A DNA stretch of 64,000 bases, from NCBI RefSeq assembly GCF_035046505.1, contig NC_089822.1, forward strand, positions 107,649,307 through 107,713,306, written 5' to 3'. This DNA comes from Tiliqua scincoides. Lineage: Eukaryota > Chordata > Lepidosauria > Squamata > Scincidae. Both the position numbers and the translations under genes were made by a program. Under the pieces are notes generated by a model that worked only from the letters and a program-made list of their open reading frames with translations, was not told the DNA's origin and searched no databases. Below, piece after piece: positions 33,635 through 46,140 of the stretch. Numbering within the stretch: position 1 is the stretch's first letter; every line of letters starts with the position of its first letter.

Positions 33635-34774
33635 TGAATCTCTCCATTTCACAATGGAGAGAAGTGAATAGCGGTGTGCCCCAAGGATCTGTCCTGGGAC
33701 GGGTGCTTTTCAACCTCTTCATAAATGACCTGGAGACAGGGTTGAGCAGTGAGGTTGCAAAGTTTGCAGACGACACCAAACTTTTCTGAGAGGTGAAGAC
33801 CAGAAGTGATTGTGAGGAGCTCCAGAAGGATCTCTCCAGACTGGCAGAATGGGCAACAAAATGGCAGATGCGCTTCAATGTCAGTAAGTGTAAAGTCATA
33901 CACATTGGGGCAAAAAATCAAAACTTTAGATATAGGCTGATGGGTTCTAAGCTGTCTGTGACAAATCAGGAGAAAGATCTTGGGGTGGTGGTGGACAGGT
34001 CGATGAAAGTGTCGACCCAATGTGCGGCGGCAGTGAAGAAGGCCAATTCTATGCTTGGGATCATTAGGAAGGGTATTGAGAACAAAACGGCTTATATTAT
34101 AATGCCATTGTACAAATCGATGGTAAGGCTACACCTGGAGTATTGTGTCCAGTTCTGGTCACCGCATCTCAAAAAAGACATAGTGGAAATGGAAAAGGTG
34201 CAAAAGAGAGCGACTAAGATGATTATGGGGCTGGGGCACCTTCCTTATGAGGAAAGGCTATGGCGTTTGGGCCTCTTTAGCCTAGGAAAGAGACGCCTGA
34301 AGGGGGGACATGATTAAGACATACAAAATTATGCAGGGGATGGGCAGAGTGGATAGGGAGATGCTCTTTACACTCTCACATAACACCAGAACCAGGGGTC
34401 CACTAAAATTGAGTGTTGGGAAAGTTAGAACAGACAAAAGAAAATATTTCTTTACTCAGCGTGTGGTTGGTCTGTGGAACTCCTTGCCACAGGATGTGGT
34501 GATGGTGTCTAGCCTGGACGCCTTTAAAAGGGGATTGGATAAGTTTCTGGAGGAAAAATCCATTACGGGGTACAAGCCATGATGTGTATGCGCAACCTCC
34601 TGATTTTAGAAATGGGTTATGTCAGAATGCCAGATGCAAGGGAGGGCACCAGGATGAGGTCTCTTGTTATCTGGTGTGCTCCCTGGGGCATTTGGTGGTC
34701 CGCTGTGAGATACAGGAAGCTGGACTACATGGGCCTATGGCCTGATCCAGTGGGGCTGTTCTTATGTTCTTATG
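33635..34774 (+). pseudogene. CR1 LINE 3' part, mirror copy
   Basis: It has the same truncation and the same G-run frameshift (near 34,305) as the left copy, plus an in-frame TGA at 33,787-33,789. There the left arm has CGA, a CpG-type change. The frameshift predates the palindrome and the stop follows it. Confidence 0.85.
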
Positions 34775-35122
34775 TTATCTAGCTGTCCAGCAAAGGGAGT
34801 GAAGTAGAAAGAAGGAACTATTTCTAGCCACTAACCACAAGGGGCTACAGCCCAGGAAACCCTCCAGTCAAGCTCCAACCTTCACAGGACCTGCACATGA
34901 CCTCAGAGGAGTAAGCACTATGTTACCCAAGTAGCCAATCAGATCCATCACAGGTTGAGTGGAAGTCCATGTCACCAAATGTCACATGCCATTTTCATCT
35001 GGTGCTGTAGTGTCTCTCATGTTCATGCCTTGTCCTTAGGACCATGGAAGATGATCCAAGTTAGGAGGATCTCCTCCCTCTCTTGTGGCATGTACTTAGG
35101 AATATGGTGCTTCACTCTATGA

Positions 35123-35433
35123 CAGGGCTTTTCAAACTGGGGCGTCACAACGCCCCAGCCTGAGGGCCCTGGCCTCTGCCCCCTTAAGGGGTGGGGGCAG
35201 CGATGAGGCAGCAAGGAGGCTGCAGGGGCTTGGCTGTACTTACCAGAACCTCCTGCAGTCTCCTGGGGGTGCAGGGAGCCCTGCGTGACGATCTGCGGGG
35301 CTCCCCGAAGCTTAAGAAGTGAAAGTGGGGCGATTGTGCAGGGCTCCCCGCACCCCTGGGAGGCTGCAAGAAGCTCTGGTAAGTCCAGTCAAGCCCCTGC
35401 AGCCCCCTGAGCGACTGAGTTTGAAAACCACTG
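35123..35433. mobile_element. hAT element, 311 bp (mirror of 17,802-18,112)
   Basis: The exact duplication is CTCTATGA (35,115-35,122 and 35,434-35,441). Confidence 0.8.
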
Positions 35434-36449
35434 CTCTATGACCTTAGGTAGTATTTTTATTATATAACATTTTGAACCTATTGACCTTGTGCCAGTCACT
35501 ATATCTTAGCATCACCTACCTCACCGGGTTGTTGAGAGGTCAGAAGGAGGGAAGGAACTATATACACCACCTTGAGCTCCTGGGAGGAAGGGCAGTATGA
35601 AAATGTGAAAAACAAATAAAACATTATTACCTTGCACAAAGCTTTTCTTTGGCTTTGATTCACTGAAGCCCTGAGTCTGCCTTGCCAACTCTCTACATTT
35701 CCAATGCACACCTGTGCATTCTGGCTTGGCTCCAGGCTTCTTGGTGGTTGAGACTGATCTCAGGTGTTGCCTTCCCCACGATGGAAAGACATTCCACCTT
35801 CTTCTTCATCATTTTCACTGCCTGTGCTGCCCTTTCAAAAGGCAAGAAGGGTAGAAAAGATGGAGAACTAAGTAAGTAAGGAAGTAAGGAAGGAAGGAAG
35901 GACAAGGTTATCTAGAACAGGTCCTCCCCCCCTCCCTTCATCACTATTGAAAGGGTAGCGCCAGCGGGGGCGGGGGGAGGTGAACCAGAATGGCAGCAGT
36001 GGCCTCTTTCCGGCCTGTTCCATCCTTTTCAAAAGGCAGGAAGGAAAGGAGAGGAAAGGTAGAGAGGAGACGGAAGAGGAACTGAGACGGGCACTCTCTA
36101 GCAGCTCTGTTTCCCTTTCCTCCTCTCTCCTTTGAAAGATGTGCAGATAAACAGAGTGGCAAGGATGGGGGCCATGCGCAGTGGCATCATTTAAGGGGTG
36201 CGAAGGTGCGGGTTGAACAGGGAGACACCATGGGGGGTTGTTTTACCATGGATGCATTTGTGCGCCACTTGGAAGAAGTGGGATATCAAAAAACAGTCCT
36301 CACCAGTTTTTCTAATTTTTTCCTGTGGAACGTAGAGAGCTGAAACCTGTTCCCTGAACTTCTTTCAGATTGTTAGGGTCACCCCATTTTATGCACCAAC
36401 AGGGCACTGTTTTAGGGCTCCTGCTCCACTGGAATTGTTTCCATTCATT
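35434..36449 (-). repeat. Duplicated block copy 4
   Basis: It is the mirror of 16,785-17,801. Its (AAGG) tract is interrupted by AAGT units, as at 23.4 kb. Confidence 0.75.
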
Positions 36450-36848
36450 TCCCCCTCCCACTATAATAAAAAATGAAACTTTGGCATATTGTTTATGGTA
36501 AGGGAATAGACCTGGTAATCTACTTTGCTGGAAGCCATTCAGTAACAGATAAATACCTGCAATCAGCTGTGGAACATACTTGTAAGCAAAATCTGGGCCA
36601 AGAACCACATCAGCTGGTTTGATATTGACCCTTTGATATTCCAACTTGGCAGAACAATACGAAAGAACGCACACAAAACTGTTCTCTCAAACTCAACCAG
36701 GATTTTTTTTTGTAGAAACAGGGAAAGAGGACAAGAAAGTAGAACCACAGCTAAAGGGCTATCAGCCTGGTGACATTCAGGGCTGAGAGCCAGGGGCCAA
36801 TGGTCCTAGTGGGTTCAGAGGACCGAGAGCCTGAGTGAAGGTTTAGAG

Positions 36849-37153
36849 CAGGGGTGCCCAAACCCCAGCCCTGGGGCCACTTGCAGCCCTTGAAGACTCC
36901 CAATGCGGCCCGCAGGGAGCCCCTAGTCTCCACTGAGACTCTGGCCCTCCAGAATTTGCCATGCACGGCCCTTTGCAGTGCTCCCCTACTCTTGGAATCC
37001 ACAATGAAGTGGGTGCAAAGCACCTCCTGCAGCTGCTGCAGCTCTATGTCTATGAGTGGAAAGCACCACTTTCGGGTGGTGTAGCTGCCCTAGCCCCTCC
37101 CCCGCAAGCACTTACTGAAGGAGTCAAGCTCCCTCAAAGTTTGAGAGACGCTG
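36849..37153. mobile_element. hAT-like element (mirror of 16,082-16,386)
   Basis: It begins CAGGGGTGCCCAAAC. It is the same length as the left-arm copy. Confidence 0.55.
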
Positions 37154-37663
37154 ATCTAGAAGATAAGTGATGATGGTGAACTTTTGGGCTCAGTGTGTCA
37201 AAAATACCTAACTTGAGTCTGCTGACGTGTGACCCCCCTCCGAAACAAAAGAGAAATATTTCTTTACATATTCATTTATTTAAAAAAAATACAGTCCAAT
37301 CGTGTGGTGCTATGTATTTTATAAAGAGGCATCAAATAATTTTTAAAAATAAAATATGAGTCAAACACAGTTGTTGTCGGGTGTTGGTGAACGCTGGCAT
37401 GTCACCCAAAATGTTGTGGTGTGTCACCTTTGACATGCATCTCATATATTCACCATCATCGGTCTAGATGTTAAGAATATGCCAATAACTTATTTCTTCA
37501 GTGTTTCTACTTGCTATTTTGTAGCCTGGGGTAGGAGTGATGTCCTTTGTATCTTTTTTGTGAGAAACCTAGACTTTCTGAGGGAACTTTTCTCTCCTAC
37601 AGTTGCATGAAGTTGAACACCACCATTTCATTAGCTGTTTCTCAGTTTGTTTCCATTTTGTCT

Positions 37664-37708
<45 letters not shown>
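37664..37708. repeat. (ATG)15 microsatellite
   Basis: Fifteen units are present against thirteen in the other arm. Confidence 0.9.
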
Positions 37709-40000
37709 CATGTGAGTGTTGAGGGGTGGCCAGAAGGCATGGTGAGTCTCCCTCGCACCCCAACTATGTACTGATGTGTGTGTGGAGGGGTGGGGGTGAA
37801 ATGTTTGCATAGGCTTCTTCATCGTAATTACGATTGCACCAAATAGTGAGTGGGGAGTTACCAGTGTGTACGTGCTCCAGAGTGCATTGAAAAAGCACTC
37901 TCATTATTATGCTGTTTCATGACCTGATGTGCAGATTTCCCCAGGGTTACAGTTATGGGCATTGCATCATAAGATTTAAGAGCTCCCACTGATACTAAAT
38001 AGTTTATTTGTTTTAAATTTTGAAATGTCTAGAGAGAATATGCTGTGGGATTTAGAAACTTGTTTATACTGCTCTGTGCTGCACACAAACCTAATAAGAA
38101 AGATATTGTGGCAAACTGCGGTCATTTGGAACATTCGTCCTACAGTGGACCCACATGTAAGCCTTTTGTTTCACACCCTTCTTTTTCCATCTCAATCCAT
38201 TACAGGAAAGGCATTCTTGTAGCATTATTTGAACCGCAGATGCTCATGCACCAGATCAGTATTGTATTTTATGTAGCAAGGGACACTGACTTCACCTCCT
38301 CCATCCAAAGGGCCATAGCCCTTTGACCCCTCCATCTCTGTTCCTTTGTGTGTCTCTATTCTAGCCTGCTGATGACTTCCAATTCATGCATCTGATGAAG
38401 TATACAACAGGGCAAAAGCTCAGCTGAAATGGTGCTATCCAGCATCCAGCACCCAGATGCTCTATGATTTCAGTACCTAAGTTCTGTGATAATACTTCTG
38501 CTGTTCATGTAAGAGCTTTAATCCCTCCCGCGTCAAGCTAGAACAATCGGTGGTAGAAGAATGGTAGAAATTTGGTGGTAGAAGATGGTAGAAAATGGTG
38601 GTAGAAGAATGGGGAAAGACTTCTGCAAGTCAGGATAGACAATACTGGCCTTGCTGTGCCCTGGCCAGACTTTGCAACATTGAGGGCCCAATCATATACC
38701 AAAGGGGCATGCAGTGGAGAGGTGGAGTCACGGAGGCCTCCTCAAGGTAAGAGTATGTTTGTTCCCTTATCTCAGGGCTGCATTGTGGCGGCATCAGCAC
38801 TTGAAAGTTGGATAGAACTGGGAGCTGAACTGCAATGTATAACACAGAATAGTTCTTCAGAATGCAGGATATCATGCTAGTGACTTCCTTGGGATTTTGC
38901 ATGTTGTGTGCATTTCTATTTATTTCAACCGATAACTAAATTCAGCAGAACCTCAATGTTGCAATACTTTGTAGCACTGTTAATTGTGTGTGTTCTCCAT
39001 ACCCCTTCAGCTTCTGTACCACGCCTGCCTCTCTTACAAACTCACAACAACGTGCAGCTCCTCGTCACTCATCAGAGCAGACTCTGTCCTCCTTCAGCCA
39101 GTCTGCAGAAGAGCTCATGGTAGCCGGATATGCATTAGCAGCAGAAGCTCCTTCATCAGTAAGCAGTGTTGAGAAACACAGAAAGACCATTTGAGGTAAT
39201 TGTCATGTTATTTTCTCATTGCTGAGATGTTATTTGCTTCTATTGAAATGTAGAAAGAAATGTTCTTAGAAATACGTATATAAACCAGCTGTTAGGACAC
39301 TTTCGGCCCAATCCTATACCATCACAACCACCCCCACCCCCCGCTGGTGCAGCTGCCCTGAAAACAAGTATGCAACTGGGAGGGGGGGATAAGTAGGCTT
39401 TAGAGGGGGATAAATCCCCTTATGCTTCTACTCTGCAGTGGGTCTCCTCTGACCTGTGCCAGTTTTTTAGCTGCGCAAGTTTGAGAAAAGAAGTAATGTG
39501 GGGAGGCTGAGAAAAGAGGGTAGGATCTGGGTAGCTTTCACCACTGGATTCACCCTGCCACAGTCTTATCTAATCCAGCAGGTCCAAGGAGGTTTGCCAC
39601 TTGATGGGAAGCATTCCCCAAATGACCAGTGACTGAGTGCCATGCACTTCATTGGCAGCCATTGTACGTGTCTCAGGCCAGCCCACAGCCTGTGCTGTTC
39701 TTTTAAAGATTGGAGGAAAGGAGTACCTTCTCACGACAGAGACAGCATGAGCCTAGCCTTTCCGTCTTTGCTTGGGCACAAGTTCTCATCGTGGAGGGCA
39801 GGTACTGTCCTTGGCTGTTACAGTAGGTTAGTCAAACTCTGTTCCGCTGTCATAAATCGCTGTGCATGACAGCCCAATTCCGGATAGAATCAGGTGGTCT
39901 GACTTGAAGGCATACATTTAGGAAACACATTTTTAACAAAATATTTTTGCATAAAGGATCAATTAATCTATACTGTTTTAGTTTGTAACATGTTAATATC
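37709..40000. other. Intergenic DNA upstream of OR-B2
   Basis: It is the mirror of 12,881-15,167. Only repeats were seen: the GGCCCAATCCTA family at about 39,305-39,885 and about 38,690-38,820. No gene is present. Confidence 0.6.
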
Positions 40001-40025
40001 TCTCCCCCGTCCAAATTTAGCATCA

Positions 40026-40979
40026 ATGGGAACAGAAAACCTAACTGTGGTGACGGAATTCATCCTGCATGGATTTTCCAGTTACCCAGATCTGCAGATT
40101 ATGTTTTTTGTGGTGTTCTTCATCATGTACGTGCTAACTTTGGCTGGAAATATCATCATCATCACTACAATAAGGTTGGACAGCAGCCTGCATGTTCCCA
40201 TGTACTTCTTTCTCTCTATTCTCTCATCTTCAGAAGTCCTCTACTCACTCAGCATCATCCCCAACATGCTTGCAAATCTTGTAAGACCAAAAAAGACAAT
40301 TTCTGTCATTGGCTGTGCTCTTCAAATGTGTATTTTCTTGGGCCTTGGGTGCACAAACTGTATGCTCCTAGTAGTGATGGGGTATGACCGATATGTGTCC
40401 ATCTGTAAACCTTTACATTATCAGATTCTGATGAACCAAAGACTCTGCAACAAAATGGTGGCTTTTGCAGCAACTGCTGGGTTTTCGTTTTCTACTTCAG
40501 AGACAATCATCATATTTACTTTGCCTTTCTGTGGTCCAAACAGAATTGATCACTTCTTCTGTGATTTAGCCCCTTTGCTCAAGCTGGCCTGTGCCAGAAA
40601 CTATATAGGAGAAATTGTCATTTTTATTATATGTGTTTTCGTGGTCCTTTTGTCATTCTTCCTGATCCTTCTCTCATACACTTTGATTGTAAAGACAATT
40701 CTGGAAATCCCTACTACAATAGGGAAGCGTAAAGCCTTTTCAACTTGTGCCTCCCATCTTATTGTGGTGGTTGTGCACTTTGGATGTATATCCATTATCT
40801 ATTTAAGACCCAAGTCCAGATACACTCTGGATGCAGACACTTTTATTGCTGTCTCTTACACAATGGTGACACCCTTGTTGAACCCCATGGTTTACAGTTT
40901 GAGAAATAAAGATATGCAGAAGGCACTCAAGAAATCTCTCGGTAGCAGAAGCAGGTGTACCCAGAAATTCGGACAATGA
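40026..40979 (+). CDS. olfactory receptor OR-B2 (class II, OR10-like), intact
   Basis: This 317-aa receptor is almost identical to OR-B1. The only differences I find are T157, I232 and M288 (left arm S, V, V); all three are amino-acid changing and lie in or near TM4, loop 3 and TM7. The motifs are LHVPMY 55-60, MGYDRYVSIC 118-127, C97/C179, KAFSTCASH 236-244 and PLLNPMVYSLRN 283-294. The start chosen is the second ATG, 5 bp after a predicted acceptor; the upstream ATG at 39,990 would add 12 residues. It is divergent from OR-A2 and tandem with OR-A3, which starts 6.4 kb downstream. Recent palindromic duplication or ongoing arm-to-arm conversion explains the identity. Confidence 0.95.
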   Translation: MGTENLTVVTEFILHGFSSYPDLQIMFFVVFFIMYVLTLAGNIIIITTIRLDSSLHVPMYFFLSILSSSEVLYSLSIIPNMLANLVRPKKTISVIGCALQMCIFLGLGCTNCMLLVVMGYDRYVSICKPLHYQILMNQRLCNKMVAFAATAGFSFSTSETIIIFTLPFCGPNRIDHFFCDLAPLLKLACARNYIGEIVIFIICVFVVLLSFFLILLSYTLIVKTILEIPTTIGKRKAFSTCASHLIVVVVHFGCISIIYLRPKSRYTLDADTFIAVSYTMVTPLLNPMVYSLRNKDMQKALKKSLGSRSRCTQKFGQ

Positions 40980-41112
40980 AGTACTGATGAGTCCTTGGGA
41001 AATGAAAGCCTTTTTCTAGGGCAGGGAGCTAAAAATGTTTCAGGACAAGGGCCACACTGTATATTTTGCACACTTTCATGTGCCGAAAAGAACTCAGCTT
41101 TATAAAAGAATG

Positions 41113-41118
41113 AATAAA
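41113..41118 (+). terminator. Candidate polyadenylation signal for OR-B2
   Basis: AATAAA lies about 134 bp after the stop and within hAT sequence. Confidence 0.4.
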
Positions 41119-41174
41119 ATGTAAATGAATGAATAAGTTTTACTTGGATCTTTCTGTGATCAGCATGATATGAT

Positions 41175-41518
41175 CAGGGGCATCCCTAGGGTTTGTGTCA
41201 TCCGGCATGGGAGGCAAGCATGCCACTCCTATGATGAATCTCCTCTCATGCAGTGGGAAAGGCAACGCCCCAGCAGCGCGCATAGATGTACCATCGCCCT
41301 GCTCCTGCTGGTTTCATGGCTATAATCTTTGATAGAATAGAGATATTTCAACGTTATTGGTTTTATTTTGTTCTGCATGAAATTACATATCGATTGATAT
41401 ATAACATGATGGTAATATTCAAAAATATCCAGATTTTTAAAATTTTGGTGAGTAGTTGTATACCCCCCCCTTATGCAAGTCACCCTGTGTGGCCGACACC
41501 TCCCTCGCAGTGCCACTG
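41175..41518. mobile_element. Nested hAT MITE, 344 bp
   Basis: It runs from CAGGGGCATCCC to GTGCCACTG with the exact 8-bp duplication GATATGAT (41,167-41,174 and 41,519-41,526). Confidence 0.9.
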
Positions 41519-41683
41519 GATATGATTCAGAACAAAAGAGAAATTGAAAATTACAAAGAAAAGAATGCTGTGCTTAAACTAAGAAATGATGTATCATGAG
41601 TGAAAATTTCAAACATTAGCAAATTCACTGTCAAACAAAGCACAATTCATTGTATGCTGTAGAAAATCTTGTGGTGGGCCAGA

Positions 41684-44160
41684 TGTGCATTGTTTCCAGG
41701 CAGGCTTGATCTCTGATTTTAGTCTTCTCAGAGATTCATCAGGAGTAAAAGTGTGCATTTCATTTGAAAACAGATGAAAATGAATACGTTCCATTTGTTT
41801 TCATTTGCTTTGCAGTAAATGCAAATGAGAATTAAAACAATGAGCACCAAAGACAATATGTTCATTTTTTGGTTCCATTTGTTTTAAATGGGTACTTCAG
41901 GAGCCTTGCAGCAGCGTGTACTGACACAGGGTGAAGGGAAGAGCAGGCATTAGCTTTCATTCATTGTTTAAAGAAGAGCCTATCTTAACTGTGGTGTGAA
42001 ATCCTATTTACAATTCTGTTTGCTGTTGATCAGGCAAGAGCAATGCCTCAGCAGTGCAGAAGGACCTGGTCACAGCTTGGGTGGTCCTCATAAAGCTGTT
42101 AGTTCTTGGTCCTTGTTCACATGACAACAATCATGATAGCCAGGAAGAAACTGCTTTGGTGTCAAATAAGGATCTGGTCCACAACCCAAGCACCCGGACC
42201 TTATCAGTTCTTACAGCCCCTGGCCCTGCTGTCCCAGCTTCCAGCAGTCCAGGGGTTTCCATGCCCAATTTAGGATTCAGACAATTAAGGGTCTAAATCT
42301 CAGCTTAAGTGTCAAGTTGGGGTCTTTCTGCTCCTTGCAGTCTTAAAGGGACACAACGTACCTTAAGACAGCACGGTACAGTTCTTAGCCAATTAAATCC
42401 AAATGACTAAGTACTGAATCTTGGTAGTATCACCAGCATCCTGAACATGCCAGTGCCTCAGTTCAGGGACTAGGAGGCCCTACAGGCCCTTGCTGTCCCT
42501 AGGCTCTCTCCCACGCAGGGACCCAGGCCGCAACGCTCTGGAGCATAACTTAGACTTTGGTATCTCCACTAAGCAGCTAGGCTGGCTCGTACTAGCTGTA
42601 CTCAAGACCAAACTCAGGCCTGTAAAATATATTTTGGTTTCTTAAGAGTCCAATCCTCTGGAGCCCTGGCACCAGTGCTGAGCTCCAGCTCTGGCTCTGC
42701 ATCTCATAAACATGCCATAAAGCACGTTTACAGCACCCTCTGAGTGGGGAGTGTCAGCTCTGGGAAGAGGGCAATGTGCCGCCACCAGGGTAAGTTGCAC
42801 TGATGGGCAGCAGTGCAGCTTCTGGAGGTATGGGGAGGGTGGGGGGAAGACAAGAGGAGCAGAGGAACAGGCCCAGGAAGGGGGTGGAGATGGAGGCAGC
42901 CTCCACCACTGTATCCGGTGCCCCTTCCTGGTCTAGGCAGACGGACACTGGCCTCCTTGGGTCTGCGCCTGCTCAAAAGTGGGTGTAGATCCAAGGAGAT
43001 TCATTGGTGCCATGGCTGCACTGCCTGAGGTTATAGAGCTTTTTTCGCTGGAGAAAGACTGGAGTCAAAAGCAGTGAGCCACTCATTGTTCTCTTGCTCC
43101 TCAACTTGGGGGCAACAGGGGCTTGGACAGGGGGTGGGGTGACGGGGGGACAGAAGAAGGGGTTGGTAAGCAGCTTGCCAATTCCTAAGTATCATGTTCC
43201 TAAGTACATTCTACAAGTACTAAATACAGTCAGTTCTCTTTATATGCAAATTCAGTATCTGTGAATGTGCTTATCTGTAAAAAGCAGAATTGCCACCTAT
43301 CTCTCAATTATCTGCCACTCTTTTCTTGTTATCCACTAATACTGTGCTGGTGCCACAGCAGATTTGCCCCTGGAGAATTGCCAGACACATTTGCGTCCAT
43401 TTCCAGACTTGCCCCACCATCTCAGGCACCATCTCAGGGATTCCAGCTGAACCTTCACAACCCTGGTGATGATGAGAGGCCAATGATGAGAAGTCTGTGG
43501 AAGGCTACCTGAGGGCTGCTCTGGGGCTGTGGCAAGCCAAGGGATGGAGTCAAGAGACAGGTGGAGAAGGAGGACAGGCAAAGCTGCCCCCTCCCCACTG
43601 CTGACTGCTGAGGCCTTATTGTTGGGCCAGCAACCTTCAATGAGGAATAACCAGCAAGGATAAATTGCCATGACCATCAGCACAATGTTCAATGCATCCA
43701 GGGATATCCAGCAAAGAGAAGGAAGCATCAGATGTCAGAGATGTGAATGAGCCCTTGCTATCATCCATCCTCATATACTTCAAATTAAGATTTAGGTTCA
43801 TAAAGTTCATAGAGAATATGGGGGAAAAGTCGCCTGGAACCCCATTGTCCTCATAGGCTCAATGATTCAGTATCCACTAATTTGGTATCCACTAGGTTTT
43901 CCAGGAACTTAACCCTAACAGATAACGAGAGCTGACTGTCCATTCCACAAGGGAATCTGCCATGGTCCTAAAGACCAGGCCTGAACATGAGGGATGCTAC
44001 AGAGCCAGATGAAAATGGCATGTGACATCTGGTGGCCTGGGCTCAACCCATTTATGCTCAACCCATTATGGATCTGATTGGCTACTTAAGTAACACAGTC
44101 CTACTTTCCACTTGATTCCCTTTACTGAACAACCAGGTGAATCTGGTAGTTTACTTACTG
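41684..44160 (+). repeat. Shortened 3' flank copy between OR-B2 and OR-A3
   Basis: It matches, inverted, about 6,960-9,225 and, direct, about 58,765-61,530. It lacks the 258-bp retroposon (empty site near 43,280). No gene is supported. Confidence 0.8.
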
Positions 44161-44956
44161 CCACCACCCAAGCTAAGGAACCCAGTCAGGAACCATATTC
44201 TTTCACTATGCAATGCTCAAGGGTATCTTTTTAAAAACAGAAATTTCAGCAATCATTCATTAACAATGAACTGTGTATGTTTATTCAAGCAGCCCAATTA
44301 ACAGCTTCAGGAGGGAATGTATTCTCATGTAGAATAACTTGTTCTGGGAATGGATGTCACTGATAATATCACCAGCTGCAAATAAGATTGCCAATTGCTG
44401 CTATTTAAGGGTTGCAAGTCATGCCCCAGGAGGCTAAAATGTGTTTAAGTGTCCTGTGGAGTTACCAGTTAAGGTGGAGCGTGAGATGTGAGTTCTTGGC
44501 GTAGAGATCCAACACCCAGCCTTCATTTCCATCCAAATCACATTATCTTCCTGAACAATGTAACTATGAAGCCTCCTTTCTGCCTCTTCACCTTTGTCTA
44601 CTCTTGAACACTCAAGTTGGCAAGAACACTTGCCAACACTCTCTTGGCAGCAAAGGTCAGAAGCACACTGCAAGATCTACACATTCTTCAATCTCACCCC
44701 TGATTTTTTATGCCTCTTGAATAGTAAGTTTTTTGATTGCATCTCCTTTTGAATTCTCTTGGTCAAATTGTCATTTTTCTCTTACTTGAGACATATATCT
44801 TGCAGTGAATAGTGGAAGGCAACATTGTCATCAATGCTGTTAGAGTCCAAAGGTTCCCAAAGTTCACAAAGGTGATTTTCTTTCTTCACTCCTCTAAATG
44901 CTTTCACCTCTACCCTGTATGGCCTCTCATAAATAACAGCTTCATTGGTAGATTTA

Positions 44957-45135
44957 GGCCGAAATCCTAATCCACTTTCCAGCACTGGCATAGCTCTGCC
45001 AATGGGACGTGTGCTGCATCCTGCAGTTGGGGGGCACTCACGGAGGCCTCCCCAAAGTAAGAGAATGTTTGTTTCCTTATCTAGGAGCTGCATTGTCCTT
45101 ATGTTGGTGTTGGAAAATGGGTTAGGATTGCGCCC
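44957..45135. mobile_element. Harbinger-like MITE, 179 bp
   Basis: The ends are GGCCGAAATCCTAATCC and GGGCGCAATCCTAACCC (inverted), with flanking TTA and TCA. The related flank at 62.29 kb lacks it. A truncated inverted copy starts at 22,904. Confidence 0.65.
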
Positions 45136-45999
45136 TCAATATTATGCATATTGCTTACTAACATAAAGAATTATTTAAAGTTTTAATACAGCAGAACAGG
45201 ATAGGAGAAAGCAACTTCTGAGCAAGCAATCAAAAGCAAAACATGCTCTGAAAAAGTACAGCCTTCTGCTACTTCCATAAGGATAGCAAGGCGGAAGCTG
45301 AGTGAACATCTCTCAAAGATAATATTAATTCACATTATCTCAAAGAAGAATGAATTATGTTATCATTTATACACCCTCTACAAACCTAGGTGCAATGCTG
45401 ACTGTATCACAAAGTCTGGCTCCAAAGAACACTCAGCTGAAGGCTTGTTACCACAGCATGGGAGAAGTTGATTTTCCGTGGCTTCGTCACATGCCAGAAA
45501 TAGTTGGAAGGCCTGTAGTGCCTTGCATTGCAGCAGCCATGTATGAAGGGACTCTCAAATGGTCCATGATGGGAATTTCTCTGCAAATTGCAGAGTATTT
45601 CCACCACACCCATCTTCAAGTTGCTGTTACTGAGGGGGGTTGTGTACACTCACAGACGATTGAAACAGCTTACCTTTCAGGTGCTACGTGATCTCCTAAG
45701 GCTTTGTTTAAAGGATAGTACAGGATAGTACAAATGTGGTTCAGAACAAATAAGGAAAGCCTAAACACTCATGAGCATCAGAAGAGACCTGCTGGATCCA
45801 GCTAAGGGTCTGCCTCACCTGGCATCCTGATGTCCACAGTAGCCAGCCTGGTCCTCCTGGGAAACTTACCTGCAGAGCTTTAGGCAGCTAGTACTTTCCA
45901 TTGCTGTTTCCCAGCAACTGGTATGGTGTGGCAGAGTGGTGCTTTGTAGTCAGAGGTTCTGCATATCAGTCATGTTGACTAATAGCCATTGCCATGCCA

Positions 46000-46140
46000 G
46001 GTGCAAGGGAGCAGCACCTGGATGCAGGTCTCTTGTTGTTTTATGTGCTCCCTGAGGCATCTGGTGGGCCACTGTGAGAAACAGGAAGCTCGACTAGATG
46101 GGCCCTTGGCCTGATCCACAGGAGATCATATGTTTTTGTG
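46000..46140 (+). mobile_element. CR1 3'-end fragment
   Basis: It reads 'ggtgggccactgtgag' then 'ctagatgggcc', then 'ggcctgatcca' near a degraded octamer tail. This is the plus-strand form of the 3' UTR seen at 18,461-18,600. Confidence 0.6.

Larger units (their letters stand above)
31085..41683 (-). repeat. Right arm of the 10.6-11 kb palindrome
   Basis: It is the reverse complement of 11,190-22,146. It carries OR-B2, the CR1, four hAT elements and the microsatellites in mirror order. Net length differences come mainly from the 365-bp tandem unit. The OR-B exons differ at 3 of 954 bases. Confidence 0.92.
41022..41683. mobile_element. hAT transposon downstream of OR-B2, cut by a deletion
   Basis: It starts CAGGGAGC after TTCTAGGG (41,014-41,021) and contains the nested hAT 41,175-41,518. 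Homology jumps at 41,683 from the equivalent of 11,190 to that of 9,230. This removes about 2 kb, including this element's far end and the 5S SINE. Confidence 0.8.

Noticed and set aside
1-41683. Palindromes as simple assembly artefacts
   Set aside because: The arms differ by base changes, microsatellite lengths, a 365-bp tandem unit and a 2-kb deletion, which a copied contig would not show. Long-read support was not available to me.
45350-45691. 113-codon open frame, repeated exactly at 22,348-22,689
   Set aside because: The two copies are recent duplicates, so identity carries no evidence of selection. The homologous place in the OR-A1 flank does not keep the frame, and the translation resembles no family I know.
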